A stretch of 64,000 nt of DNA, from contig NZ_CP187926.1 in assembly GCF_049933045.1 (NCBI RefSeq), positions 3,596,001 through 3,660,000 on the forward strand, read 5' to 3'. This document shows positions 53,443 through 63,097 of this stretch, piece after piece. Numbering within the stretch: position 1 is the first letter of the stretch; each line of letters starts with the position of its first letter. The DNA is from Pseudocolwellia sp049933045 (GTDB lineage Bacteria > Pseudomonadota > Gammaproteobacteria > Enterobacterales > Alteromonadaceae). Both the position numbers and the translations under genes were made by a program. The notes under the pieces are model-generated. The model did no database searches. It was not told where the DNA came from and saw nothing but the letters and a program-made list of their open reading frames with translations.

Positions 53443-55020
53443 TCAGGTATGACCTAACAGTTTTTGAAACAACCTCACCGACTCTTCAGGACTTTCAGCT
53501 TCGGTGATCCCTGTTACTACAGCAATACTATCAACGCCTGTGGCTAAAACTTCGGGCGCTCTTTCATGATTAATTCCACCAATGGCAACAACGGGAATAT
53601 CGGTAGCTAAGTTTAAGAGTTCAGCCAGATTTGCTACGCCTTGAATTTGTCCTGTCATATTTTTTGTTTTAGTAGGATAAATAGCCCCAATCGCCAGATA
53701 TGATGGTTTCAATTGTTGAGCTAATAAAAATTCGTAACAACCATGAGTACTAATACCTAAGCGAATTCCTGCTTTATGTATTTGCTCAATAGGTGTTGTT
53801 TGTAAATCTTCTTGCCCAATATGCACACCGTAAGCGCCATGCTTTATCGCCAGCTGCCAATAATCATTAATAAATAAACGAGTTTGATAAGGCTTAGCTA
53901 ATTCAACGGCTTCAGCAATAATGGCATCAAGTTCCGCTTCAGTTTTATTTTTTATGCGCAACTGAATGATCTGTAAACCCAGAGGTAATAAACGCTTCAA
54001 CCAATAAAGTGAGTCAATAACAGGATATAAACCTAACTTTTGCTCGCCTGTATTATTCATGCTATTTGGATTATGAGTCTGTCGCTTTAACCCTAAAGAT
54101 TTAAACGCCGCTAGTTTACGATATTTATGATTAATACTGGATGAAACCGTTGGGAAAAAGCTTTTTTCGGTTGGGCAATAAGTTTGCTCAAAAGCACCGT
54201 AGTGATCATGCTTACCTGCATTTTTACTTAAGCCTTGATTAATAAATGCTTTAGTTAAAGTAAATGCATCTCGAACTAAATGCCCATGTGCAATAAAAGC
54301 AGCTAATGCGCTGGCAAAACTACAACCTCCGCCATGACTATAATTTGTATCAACTTTAGCTGAACGTAAAGCATATTCGATAGTTTCATCTTCGCTCATT
54401 TTACTTGAGTCATCGTCTGTTAAAGTATGTAAACAGTAGTCTGTACAAAAGTCTTCATTTGAAGCACCTTCTGTAAAAGCATGCCCACCCTTTATGATGA
54501 CCGAATTAACACCAAGTTTCATAATATCTACAGCTAAGGCTTTTACCTCGATCGATTTTGAAGTCGCCAGCCATTGTGCTTCATGGCTATTTGGCGTAAT
54601 AACATCAACCATCTTCAAAAACAATCGAAGGTCAGAAACCGATAAATGAGAAAACTTACCACCCACAGATGCTTGCCCAACTGGGTCATAAACCACTTTT
54701 ATAGACGAATTACGCTCTTTAACCTCACTTAACCACACAGATAGCCACTTTACTTGTTCAATATTGGCCAACAAACCCACTTTTATGACATTTGGCATTT
54801 TATCGGTAAGTAATAACTCTGCTTGCTGAGATAAAATATCCACATCAACAGGATTAATCGATACCAATTTTTCTGAGTTCTGCACCGTATTCGCTGTAGT
54901 TAAATGACACACCTCAACACCCAGCGCATGTCCTGTTTTAATATCAGCCGCAATGCCAGCACCACCAGAGCAGTCGCTACCAGAAATAGTCCAGATAATC
55001 GGTTTATTCGGTTTTGTCAT
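53443..55020 (-). CDS. thiDE: ThiDE: hydroxymethylpyrimidine kinase fused to thiamine-phosphate synthase
   Basis: A 525-residue bifunctional enzyme. Residues 1-275 are ThiD-like (ISGSDCSGGAGIAADIKTGH, and GGGCSFASALAA), phosphorylating HMP and HMP-P. A linker of about 60 residues follows. Residues 335-525 are ThiE-like (QLRIKNKTEAELDAII, GVHIGQEDL, VVAIGGINHERAPEVLATG), coupling HMP-PP with thiazole phosphate. A linker of this size is usual for such fusions. It ends the thi operon. Part of its 3' end is duplicated at 49787-50086. Confidence 0.93.
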   Translation of the reverse strand: MTKPNKPIIWTISGSDCSGGAGIAADIKTGHALGVEVCHLTTANTVQNSEKLVSINPVDVDILSQQAELLLTDKMPNVIKVGLLANIEQVKWLSVWLSEVKERNSSIKVVYDPVGQASVGGKFSHLSVSDLRLFLKMVDVITPNSHEAQWLATSKSIEVKALAVDIMKLGVNSVIIKGGHAFTEGASNEDFCTDYCLHTLTDDDSSKMSEDETIEYALRSAKVDTNYSHGGGCSFASALAAFIAHGHLVRDAFTLTKAFINQGLSKNAGKHDHYGAFEQTYCPTEKSFFPTVSSSINHKYRKLAAFKSLGLKRQTHNPNSMNNTGEQKLGLYPVIDSLYWLKRLLPLGLQIIQLRIKNKTEAELDAIIAEAVELAKPYQTRLFINDYWQLAIKHGAYGVHIGQEDLQTTPIEQIHKAGIRLGISTHGCYEFLLAQQLKPSYLAIGAIYPTKTKNMTGQIQGVANLAELLNLATDIPVVAIGGINHERAPEVLATGVDSIAVVTGITEAESPEESVRLFQKLLGHT

Positions 55021-55196
55021 TTTATTTTCTTATTAACGTAAAGTGGTTTTATCAATTCATACTTCTTATTAAAAATAGTTATGAAATTAATTCAGGTTGA
55101 TGCTTGTATCAAAGAATTTAAAGGAAGAGGCTCGGAGTTGGTAATTACCAATGAGAACCTCTGACGCATAAATTCAAAGATACAAAATCAAACTGT

Positions 55197-55991
55197 TTAA
55201 TTTTGATGCCAAAATGGAGTAGAGAGTGTGGGCGTGCTGGGGTGTGCAGTTTGTCTTTCTGGCATCGTCCCACCTGAATACCCCAATTCCCCTGCTTGCA
55301 ACGCCAACGAAAACCCTTTTGCCATCATCACAGGATCATCGGCTAACGCCACCGCACTATTCAGTAATACTCCGTCGTACCCCATTTCCATGGCTAAGCA
55401 TGCATCTGACGGCTTACCTATTCCTGCATCTAAAATCAGTGTGGTATTGGGTAAACGTAGGCGTATGGTTTCTAAGTTATAAGGATTCATCAAACCTTTA
55501 CCTGTACCTATTGGTGAAGCCCAAGGCATAACCACTTCGCAACCTAAATCACTTAATCGCTGACACAAAACTAAATCGTCAGTGCAATAAGGTAATACTT
55601 TAAAGCCCTGCGCTATCAATTGCTCTGTGGCTTTAAGTAACTCGATTGGATCTGGCTGTAAGTTATATTCATCGCCAATCACTTCTAACTTTATCCAATC
55701 GGTATTAAAAATCTCTCGACTCATTTGCGCCAGCGTTATCGCTTCTTTAGCGCTTTTACAGCCTGCTGTATTAGGCAGTAAAAAACCGTTAGTTTGGGTA
55801 ACAATATCTTGAATATATTGCCAAATCTGGGCACCTGAATTTTCTTCAGGATTTTGCCTTTTTAACGACAGTGTTACTACTTGCGAACCACTCGCTAAAA
55901 TAGCGTCTTTCATCACTTGGGGTGACGAATACAAAGCACTACCAATCAATAAGCGGCTATTTAGCTTTTGTCCGTAAATTGTTAACGACAT
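55197..55991 (-). CDS. thiG: Thiazole synthase ThiG
   Basis: A 264-residue TIM-barrel enzyme that forms the thiazole ring of thiamine from deoxyxylulose phosphate, dehydroglycine and ThiS thiocarboxylate. It has the family segments SRLLIGSALYSSPQ, IKLEVIGDEYNLQPDP, LPYCTDDLVLCQRL and GIGKPSDACLAMEMGYDGVL. A good ribosome site (GGAGAG) precedes the ATG. It starts 18 bases after thiS. Confidence 0.95.
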   Translation of the reverse strand: MSLTIYGQKLNSRLLIGSALYSSPQVMKDAILASGSQVVTLSLKRQNPEENSGAQIWQYIQDIVTQTNGFLLPNTAGCKSAKEAITLAQMSREIFNTDWIKLEVIGDEYNLQPDPIELLKATEQLIAQGFKVLPYCTDDLVLCQRLSDLGCEVVMPWASPIGTGKGLMNPYNLETIRLRLPNTTLILDAGIGKPSDACLAMEMGYDGVLLNSAVALADDPVMMAKGFSLALQAGELGYSGGTMPERQTAHPSTPTLSTPFWHQN

Positions 55992-56009
55992 GAAACTCTC
56001 CTTTACGAG

Positions 56010-56243
56010 TTAACCGCCTTGAATAGGAAACAGTACATCAATACTGTCACCCTCTTTTATTGGGGTATTGATGTAATCGCCTCTGCCAACAAAGTCGCTA
56101 TTTAATGCTACGGCAAAGGTAGTTTGTTGCTGATATTCATTGAGAAATTGTTCTAATGCATGTGCAATATAAACATCTTCTTTGTTATCTCTACGTTCGG
56201 TAGCATCAAGAATGAAGCCTTTTCCATTTATAAAAACATTCAT
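56010..56243 (-). CDS. thiS: Sulfur carrier protein ThiS
   Basis: A 77-residue ubiquitin-like sulfur carrier. It ends in Gly-Gly (FPIQGG), the site where ThiF and a cysteine desulfurase form the thiocarboxylate. The 30-residue insertion or extension in its first half (GFILDATERRDNKEDVYIAH) is slightly longer than in E. coli ThiS. It lies between thiO and thiG. A thiF gene is not in this operon. Confidence 0.92.
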   Translation of the reverse strand: MNVFINGKGFILDATERRDNKEDVYIAHALEQFLNEYQQQTTFAVALNSDFVGRGDYINTPIKEGDSIDVLFPIQGG

Positions 56244-56273
56244 ATTAATTAATACTCTTATTTCATGTGACGT

Positions 56274-57509
56274 TTAACTTATTGGTAAAAGATGTGAATA
56301 CTTAAAATTTGCGTAATCACTACTCGTTTTGTTAGATAAACCGCCATTTTCATTGTGCAATTGAATTAATTCGTTCACTTGAGCTAACACCACGGGCGCA
56401 ATTAAAAAACCATGTCGATATAAGCCATTCACGTGCACAGTATGTTTATTTACAATGATTTTTGGCTGATTATCACTAAATGCAGGTCGGCACTGTGCTA
56501 TTTGTTGCTGAATATTAGCTTCTGCAAAACCAGGGTGAACACTGTAAGCTGCACTCAATAACTCCATAGCTGACTGCACTGTTATGGGTGACATATCGTC
56601 ACTTTCAATTTCAGTTGCGCCTACAGCAAAATGGCCATTGCCTTTGGGAGCAATATAGAGCTGATACCTAGGATGCATTAAGCGGATAGGACGAGTTATA
56701 TTGACGTCAGGTGCATAAAGTCGAAAAACCTCACCACGCACCGCACGTAAGTCGGATAACTCAGCTTTATCACAAACAGCATCGCTAACACTATCTAAGC
56801 TATCGGTGCTGCCAGTATTATCAATATCGTCATGTGACCCTTTAACTGGCTTAGCTCCTGTGCCTCTACAATCAATCACCAGATCAAATGTTTGCGTTAC
56901 ACACTCCTTATTTAACCCTTCGATATTAGTACTTTGGTAACTAATTTCCGTACTTTCATCCAGCGACGTTATTGCAATAACCTCAGTATTACTCAACCAA
57001 GATATATCTGCTGCTTTAAGCTCTGTCGCTAAAGCGGTAAGTAATTCACGGTTATCTAATTGCCCTTCTTCAGGTAAAAATAATCCTTGGTTAAAAGCTC
57101 GGCCGATGTCGGGTTCAAGAGCTTCCAATTGATTGCGATTTAACGCTTCAAGATTATTTTGCGGATAATGTGCTTTGATGTAACGCGCAAAGTGCAGATA
57201 GTCACCTTGATCTTGTGCATGACTCACCATAATTGCACCTTCTTGTTGAAAGAAAACATCCTCCTTAAGTGTCGCCAGCAATTGTGGCCACAACTTAAGA
57301 GATTCGATGCCCATTGCAACAATATTAGGTTCGCAATGCATGGCTTCGCCTAAGGGTGTAAGTAAAGCCGCCGCCGCATAAGCCGCACTGTTATGTGCTT
57401 TGGTGTCATCTTTATCGATCAAGGTTGGTTTATAACCTTGCCGAGTTAACGACAAAGCTATAAGCCTTCCTATCAAACCAGCACCAATAATGGCGATGTT
57501 ATTTTTCAT
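56274..57509 (-). CDS. thiO: FAD-dependent glycine oxidase ThiO-like
   Basis: A 411-residue flavoprotein of the DAO family. The FAD-binding GxGxxG is IIGAGLIGRLIALSL at the N-terminus; ALLTPLGEAMH and the end DNQPKIIV... GHGFLIAPV-like part (YRHGFLIAPVVLAQ) are typical. In thiamine pathways ThiO oxidises glycine to iminoacetate for ThiG and replaces the radical enzyme ThiH, which is absent here. It is between thiC and thiS in the operon. An inserted acidic loop of about 40 residues (SHDDIDNTGSTDSLDSVSD) is unusual. Confidence 0.9.
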   Translation of the reverse strand: MKNNIAIIGAGLIGRLIALSLTRQGYKPTLIDKDDTKAHNSAAYAAAALLTPLGEAMHCEPNIVAMGIESLKLWPQLLATLKEDVFFQQEGAIMVSHAQDQGDYLHFARYIKAHYPQNNLEALNRNQLEALEPDIGRAFNQGLFLPEEGQLDNRELLTALATELKAADISWLSNTEVIAITSLDESTEISYQSTNIEGLNKECVTQTFDLVIDCRGTGAKPVKGSHDDIDNTGSTDSLDSVSDAVCDKAELSDLRAVRGEVFRLYAPDVNITRPIRLMHPRYQLYIAPKGNGHFAVGATEIESDDMSPITVQSAMELLSAAYSVHPGFAEANIQQQIAQCRPAFSDNQPKIIVNKHTVHVNGLYRHGFLIAPVVLAQVNELIQLHNENGGLSNKTSSDYANFKYSHLLPIS

Positions 57510-57528
57510 GATCAGGTATCACAAACCA

Positions 57529-59505
57529 CTAAACTTTTGCGGGATGATAAATTTCACTACCCGTTGCTTTGAATTCAGCTGATTTTTCTTGCATCGCTTT
57601 TTCAATCGCATCGTCTGACGTTAAGGTTATTGTTTCATCAAGCAATTGAATTTTGATCGAGTTTTTGTCCAAGTCAGCCGCGTAATCTCGCACTTCTTGA
57701 GATATTTTCATTGAACAGAACTTAGGACCACACATAGAACAGAAATGCGCGACTTTACCTGATTCTTGTGGAAGCGTTTCATCGTGATAAGACTTAGCCG
57801 TTTCAGGGTCTAAACCTATGTTGAATTGATCGTACCAGCGGAACTCAAAACGTGCTTTCGACATAGCGTTATCACGAATTTGTGCACCTGGATGACCTTT
57901 AGCTAAATCGCCAGCATGAGCAGCAATTTTGTAAGTCATTAAGCCTTCTTTCACATCATCTTTGTTCGGTAAACCTAAATGCTCTTTCGGTGTTACATAA
58001 CAAAGCATAGCACAGCCGTACCAACCAATATTGGCAGCACCAATACCTGAAGTAATATGATCGTAACCTGGCGCGATATCAGTCGTTAAAGGACCTAAAG
58101 TATAAAAAGGTGCTTCGCCACAATGCTCTAACTGTTCATCTATATTGGCTTTTATCATATGCATTGGCACGTGACCTGGGCCTTCAATAATGGTTTGCAC
58201 GTCATGCTTCCATGCAATTTTAGTTAACTCACCTAAGGTATGTAGTTCGGCAAATTGTGCTTCGTCGTTTGCATCGGCAACTGAACCTGGACGTAAGCCA
58301 TCACCTAATGAGAATGAAACATCGTACTGTTTTAAAATTTCACAAATGTCTTCAAAGTGTGTGTATAAGAAGTTTTCTTTATGATGCGCTAAACACCATT
58401 TCGCCATGATTGAACCACCGCGCGAAACAATACCCGTTACTCGCTTAGCCGTCATAGGTACATAACGCAATAAAACGCCCGCATGAATAGTAAAGTAGTC
58501 AACACCCTGCTCGGCTTGTTCAATTAACGTATCGCGGAAAATCTCCCATGTTAAATCTTCAGCTACGCCATTTACTTTTTCTAGCGCTTGATAGATAGGT
58601 ACGGTGCCAATAGGAACGGGTGAATTACGTAAAATCCATTCACGGGTTTCATGAATATTTCTGCCCGTTGATAAATCCATTACTGTGTCAGCACCCCATT
58701 TAGTTGACCAAACCAGCTTTTCAACTTCTTCTTCGATTGAAGACGTCACTGCTGAGTTACCGATATTAGCGTTAACTTTAATTAGAAAGTTACGACCGAT
58801 GATCATAGGTTCACATTCAGGGTGATTAATATTTACAGGAATAATTGCTCGACCACGAGCGACTTCATCACGAACAAATTCAGGGGTGATTTGCTCTGGA
58901 ATACTGGCACCAAAAGATTGCCCTTTGTGTTGCTGAAGTAACATTTCATCTTTGACTTCTTCACGCTTAAGGTTTTCACGAATGGCGATGTATTCCATTT
59001 CTGGGGTGATAATACCTTGGCGAGCGTAGTGCATTTGAGTAACATTCTTACCTTTTTTCGCAATGCGTTTAGTCGGTAGATGTTCAAAACGTATTTCATC
59101 AACGTTTTCGTCGTCAAGACGTTGCTGTGCAAAGGTTGAATTTGTTGTAGTGAATGTTTCAACATCATCACGCGCATCAATCCAAGTTTCACGTAGACGC
59201 GGAATACCTTTGTGTACATCAATTTCAACATTTTCGTCTGTGTAAAAACCTGAGGTATCGTATACGCATAAAGGTGCATTTTTTTCGTATTGTGGATCGT
59301 CTTTAGGACTACCTGGTAATAACGTATCGGTTAAATTGATTTCACGCATGCCTACTTTGATATTGTGAATTTTACCTTGTACATAAACTTTTTTAGAATT
59401 TGGGAATGACTGATCTGAAACGTTTTTTAGAAAAGCTTCGGCGGCTTCACGTTTTTCACGTCGAGTTTGTGGTTTTTCGTTCTTATTTAACTTCGTTGTT
59501 GTCAT
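57529..59505 (-). CDS. thiC: Phosphomethylpyrimidine synthase ThiC
   Basis: A 658-residue radical SAM enzyme that converts aminoimidazole ribotide to HMP phosphate. It has NANIGNSAVTSSIEEEVEKL, DLSTGRNIHETREWI, and at the C-terminus the iron-sulfur motif CSMCGPKFCSMKI. The length and N-terminal extension match proteobacterial ThiC. ATG 59505 is preceded by AGGTGAG; a GTG three codons earlier is possible. It is the first gene after a TPP riboswitch, so the whole operon is switched off by thiamine pyrophosphate. Confidence 0.96.
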   Translation of the reverse strand: MTTTKLNKNEKPQTRREKREAAEAFLKNVSDQSFPNSKKVYVQGKIHNIKVGMREINLTDTLLPGSPKDDPQYEKNAPLCVYDTSGFYTDENVEIDVHKGIPRLRETWIDARDDVETFTTTNSTFAQQRLDDENVDEIRFEHLPTKRIAKKGKNVTQMHYARQGIITPEMEYIAIRENLKREEVKDEMLLQQHKGQSFGASIPEQITPEFVRDEVARGRAIIPVNINHPECEPMIIGRNFLIKVNANIGNSAVTSSIEEEVEKLVWSTKWGADTVMDLSTGRNIHETREWILRNSPVPIGTVPIYQALEKVNGVAEDLTWEIFRDTLIEQAEQGVDYFTIHAGVLLRYVPMTAKRVTGIVSRGGSIMAKWCLAHHKENFLYTHFEDICEILKQYDVSFSLGDGLRPGSVADANDEAQFAELHTLGELTKIAWKHDVQTIIEGPGHVPMHMIKANIDEQLEHCGEAPFYTLGPLTTDIAPGYDHITSGIGAANIGWYGCAMLCYVTPKEHLGLPNKDDVKEGLMTYKIAAHAGDLAKGHPGAQIRDNAMSKARFEFRWYDQFNIGLDPETAKSYHDETLPQESGKVAHFCSMCGPKFCSMKISQEVRDYAADLDKNSIKIQLLDETITLTSDDAIEKAMQEKSAEFKATGSEIYHPAKV

Positions 59506-59687
59506 TTCTCTCACCTGATTTATTTGTGATCAATAAAAAATAGGCGGAGCTTAAGGTGATAAATACCCAAATAGATCGATGATTTTTACACAGCATGAAA
59601 AAGAACTATGTAAATACATGAACAGTTAGATACTTATGGATGTGTATAAACGAGAAATAAAGTTTTGAGTTGGTGCTAATAAACTTT

Positions 59688-59776
59688 ACACCTTGTTCCC
59701 TTCGCAGATACTAATCTGAATCAGGTTCTACGGATCCCGCTTTCGCGATCTCAGCCTTTTGGCACTCCGACAAGTC
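59688..59776 (-). promoter_or_regulatory. TPP riboswitch (THI element)
   Basis: Read on the - strand it contains the conserved blocks GGAGTGC, GGCTGAGA, GGATCCGTAGAACCTGAT and GCGAAGGGAACAAG in the right order. It binds thiamine pyrophosphate. About 185 bases separate it from thiC. I see no clear terminator hairpin with T-run between, so control may be at translation, where AGGTGAG before thiC would be masked. Confidence 0.95.
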
Positions 59777-59815
59777 TTGGCTAATAAATTAGCCTATGCG
59801 TTAACTTATATTTAC

Positions 59816-60048
59816 TTAACCTGAACTCTGGTTAAGCTATTTTATTCAGTAACTTTATTTAAGCGCCTACCTGCGTTGTTTTTCTGTACCAATAACTAGT
59901 TATTGGTACAGAAAAACGCCTTGATATACACTTAAATACAATCACTGAACTTGTTGTCTTAATAAAAGCGTAAGTTAAATTGAATTTTTCAATAAAAAAT
60001 TATTATAAATCGATATTTTACAAAATCCATTAACCAGAGTTCAGGTTA
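59816..60048. repeat. MITE-like element with terminal inverted repeats and a 40-bp perfect palindrome
   Basis: About 233 bases bounded by TTAACCTGAACTCTGGTTAA (59816-59835) and the inverted copy TTAACCAGAGTTCAGGTTA (60030-60048). Inside, 59878-59917 is a perfect 40-base palindrome centred on CTAG, its half beginning GTTTTTCTGTACCAATAA. No protein is encoded. The end motif also occurs at 47110 and 50390, so it is a dispersed element of this genome. Confidence 0.65.
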
Positions 60049-60191
60049 CATATTAAACGCGACATGATTCTAACGTGAAATCTTAAGCGCAAGCAAATGT
60101 TATTTATTCACTTGTTATGGTGTAATACGTTAATATTCTAGTGCTTCTAAGATCAAAAGCTCATTCCTTATATTCTCCAATGGAAAACACA

Positions 60192-61898
60192 ATGACAATA
60201 TTTCAAAGCGACTCTACTGCCTTCAGTTTTAAGCGATTAATAACAAACCTTTTATTTATCGCCGTTTTATTCCCAAGCTCTCAGATTTTTGCAGCACAAC
60301 TTTTTGCATCTAAAGGTGAAGTAACTCAACAAGATATATTACGTGGTTCAATCACACCTGAGCGCGAGTGGTGGGATTTAACGCATTATCACCTTGATAT
60401 AAAAGTTGACCCAGAAAACAAATCTATTTCTGGCACAAACACCATGAAATATAAGGTTCTCAGCCAACAAAAAGCGTTACAAGTTGAGCTACAGCAACCG
60501 CTACTTTTAGACAAAGTAACCCAGAATGGAAAAATTTTAGACGTTACTCAACAAGGATATTCTTATTTTATTAAAGCGCTGCCTAATGCTGAAATAGGTA
60601 AAGAATATGCAGTAGTCATGCATTTTTCAGGTATTCCAAAAGAAGCGATAAAAGCTCCTTGGGATGGCGGTATTACATGGAATAAAGATGAAAACGATAT
60701 CGATTTTATTGCTTCATCTTGCCAAGGTTTAGGCGCAAGTATTTGGTGGCCAAATAAAGATCACGCTTACGACGAACCTAACAACGGCGTATTAATGAGC
60801 GTTGAAGTGCCTGAGCATTTGTTTGATGTATCGAATGGTCGCCTCACTCATATTGATCACAACAAAGTCGCTAAAACTAAAACTTATCACTGGGAAGTAA
60901 TGAACCCAATCAATAACTATGGTGTAAATATTAATATTGGTGACTATGTTAATTTTAATGAAGTTTATCAAGGCGAAAACGGCAAGCTTGATATGAATTA
61001 TTATGTTTTACGCGATAATTTAGCTAAAGCCAAAAAGCAATTTAAAGAAGCAAAACGTACCATTGAAGCATTAGAACATTGGTTTGGTCCTTACCCATTT
61101 TATGAAGACAGCTACAAGCTTGTTGAAGCACCTTATTTAGGCATGGAACATCAAAGCTCTGTTACTTATGGCAATGGTTATCAAAACGGTTATTTAGGTT
61201 CAGATCGCAGTCAAACAGGTGTTGGCATGCTTTTCGACTTTATTATTGTGCATGAAACTGGTCATGAGTGGTTTGCCAACAACATTACCAGCGTAGATAT
61301 TGCGGATATGTGGATACATGAGAGCTTTACGAGTTACTCTGAAAGCTTATTTGTTGAATATCATTTTGGTAAAGAAAAAAGTTTTGAATATGTACGTGGG
61401 CAACGTATGAATATTAAAAATAAAAGTCCCATCATAGGGACTTATAATATTCATCAAGAAGGCTCTGGCGATATGTACGACAAAGGCGCCAATATGCTGC
61501 ATACCATCAGGCAAGTAGTCAATAACGATACCACTTGGCGTGAACTATTACGTGGGCTGAACAAAACATTTTTCCATCAAACAGTCACTACTCAGCAAGT
61601 AGAGCAATATATCAATCAAACAACAGGCTACGATTTTTCAAAAGTGTTTGATCAATATTTAAGAGATATACGTATACCGACCTTGGAATACTTTGTTAAA
61701 GGCACCATATTGAAAGTTAAATGGAGTAATGTCGTTGACGATTTTACTATGCCCATTAAGATTTTTATCAATAATAAAGAAACATGGATCACGCCAACGT
61801 CAACATGGACAGACGTTGAAATAAAAGCAGCTGATCCAACAATCTCAGTAGATCCTAATTTTTATGTGAATACATTAAATATACTAGGCAATCATTAG
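60192..61898 (+). CDS. M1 family zinc aminopeptidase-like protein
   Basis: A 568-residue exported metallopeptidase. Signal peptide about 10-36 (LITNLLFIAVLFPSSQIFA). The M1 beta-domain precedes the catalytic domain, which has GMEH in place of the family GxMEN motif near residue 317 and the zinc motif HETGHEWFANN near 354, with the third ligand Glu in WIHESFTSYSESLF. There is no long C-terminal helical domain, so this is the short M1 form seen in marine bacteria. ATG 60192 is used; ATG 60180 and GTG 60141 are in frame. Probably periplasmic peptide degradation. Confidence 0.88.
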   Translation: MTIFQSDSTAFSFKRLITNLLFIAVLFPSSQIFAAQLFASKGEVTQQDILRGSITPEREWWDLTHYHLDIKVDPENKSISGTNTMKYKVLSQQKALQVELQQPLLLDKVTQNGKILDVTQQGYSYFIKALPNAEIGKEYAVVMHFSGIPKEAIKAPWDGGITWNKDENDIDFIASSCQGLGASIWWPNKDHAYDEPNNGVLMSVEVPEHLFDVSNGRLTHIDHNKVAKTKTYHWEVMNPINNYGVNINIGDYVNFNEVYQGENGKLDMNYYVLRDNLAKAKKQFKEAKRTIEALEHWFGPYPFYEDSYKLVEAPYLGMEHQSSVTYGNGYQNGYLGSDRSQTGVGMLFDFIIVHETGHEWFANNITSVDIADMWIHESFTSYSESLFVEYHFGKEKSFEYVRGQRMNIKNKSPIIGTYNIHQEGSGDMYDKGANMLHTIRQVVNNDTTWRELLRGLNKTFFHQTVTTQQVEQYINQTTGYDFSKVFDQYLRDIRIPTLEYFVKGTILKVKWSNVVDDFTMPIKIFINNKETWITPTSTWTDVEIKAADPTISVDPNFYVNTLNILGNH

Positions 61899-61945
61899 AT
61901 TTAAACTCTACACTTTAAAAAATTTAACCGTGAAAGGTATCAAAC

Positions 61946-63079
61946 ATGACTGACCAATTTATTAAATCAAAAGCCGCAATTGCATGGGGTCCAAACCAGC
62001 CACTAAGTATTGAAGAAATTGATGTAATGCTGCCCAGAAAAGGCGAAGTATTAGTCAAAATTATCGCTTCTGGTGTATGTCATACGGATGCATTTACCCT
62101 TTCTGGCGAAGATCCAGAAGGTATTTTCCCTGTTATCCTTGGTCATGAAGGCGGCGGTATTGTTGAACAAGTTGGCGAAGGTGTAACGAGCGTTGCCGTT
62201 GGCGATCATGTTATTCCACTTTACACACCTGAGTGTCGTGAATGTAAATTCTGTTTATCGGGTAAAACTAATTTATGTCAGCAAATCCGTGAAACGCAAG
62301 GTAAAGGTTTAATGCCTGATGGCACCACACGTTTTTATAAAGATGGCCAACCTATTTATCATTACATGGGCTGTTCTACATTTTCTGAATACACTGTTTT
62401 ACCTGAAATATCATTAGCTAAAGTAAACCCTAAAGCACCGCTTGAAGAAGTTTGTTTATTAGGTTGTGGGGTTACAACAGGCATGGGCGCAGTAATGAAT
62501 ACCGCTAAAGTTGAAGAAGGCGACACTGTTGCTATTTTCGGTTTGGGTGGCATTGGTTTATCTGCAATTATTGGCGCAACCATGGCAAAAGCTTCACGCA
62601 TTATTGTTATCGACATAAATGAAAGTAAGTTTGAGTTAGCTAAGAAATTAGGCGCAACTGATTGTATTAACCCGAAAGATCACGACAAACCAATCCAAGA
62701 CGTTATCGTTGAATTAACCGACGGTGGCGTAGATTACTCGTTTGAATGTATTGGTAACGTAGACATTATGCGTTCAGCACTTGAGTGTTGTCATAAAGGT
62801 TGGGGCGAATCAGTGATCATTGGTGTTGCTGGTGCTGGCAAAGAGATTTCAACACGTCCGTTCCAACTGGTTACAGGTAGAGTATGGCGTGGCACCGCAT
62901 TTGGTGGTGTTAAAGGTCGTACAGAATTACCAGAATATGTAGAACGTTACTTAGCAGGCGAATTCAAATTAGATGACTTTATTACTCATACCATGGCACT
63001 TGAAGGTATTAACGATGCTTTTGATTTAATGCATGAAGGTAAGAGTATTCGTAGCGTTATTCATTTTGATCATAAATAA
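61946..63079 (+). CDS. frmA: S-(hydroxymethyl)glutathione dehydrogenase (class III ADH)
   Basis: A 377-residue zinc ADH that oxidises the formaldehyde-glutathione adduct with NAD to S-formylglutathione. Catalytic zinc ligands are in SGVCHTDAFTLSG and LGHEGGG; structural zinc cysteines are in CRECKFCLSGKTNLC. The cofactor motif is FGLGGIGLSAIIGA. ATG with AAAGG upstream. The next gene, frmB, follows 18 bases later and removes the product, so they form the frm operon. No frmR is adjacent. Confidence 0.96.
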   Translation: MTDQFIKSKAAIAWGPNQPLSIEEIDVMLPRKGEVLVKIIASGVCHTDAFTLSGEDPEGIFPVILGHEGGGIVEQVGEGVTSVAVGDHVIPLYTPECRECKFCLSGKTNLCQQIRETQGKGLMPDGTTRFYKDGQPIYHYMGCSTFSEYTVLPEISLAKVNPKAPLEEVCLLGCGVTTGMGAVMNTAKVEEGDTVAIFGLGGIGLSAIIGATMAKASRIIVIDINESKFELAKKLGATDCINPKDHDKPIQDVIVELTDGGVDYSFECIGNVDIMRSALECCHKGWGESVIIGVAGAGKEISTRPFQLVTGRVWRGTAFGGVKGRTELPEYVERYLAGEFKLDDFITHTMALEGINDAFDLMHEGKSIRSVIHFDHK

Positions 63080-63097
63080 GCCTGGCGAAAATATATT

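Noticed and set aside
54100..54160. Frameshift or insertion in the ThiDE linker
   Set aside because: The frame is continuous and linkers of varying length are normal in ThiDE fusions.
58833..59279. 148-codon frame within thiC
   Set aside because: It is a shadow of the thiC gene in another frame without ribosome site or family features.
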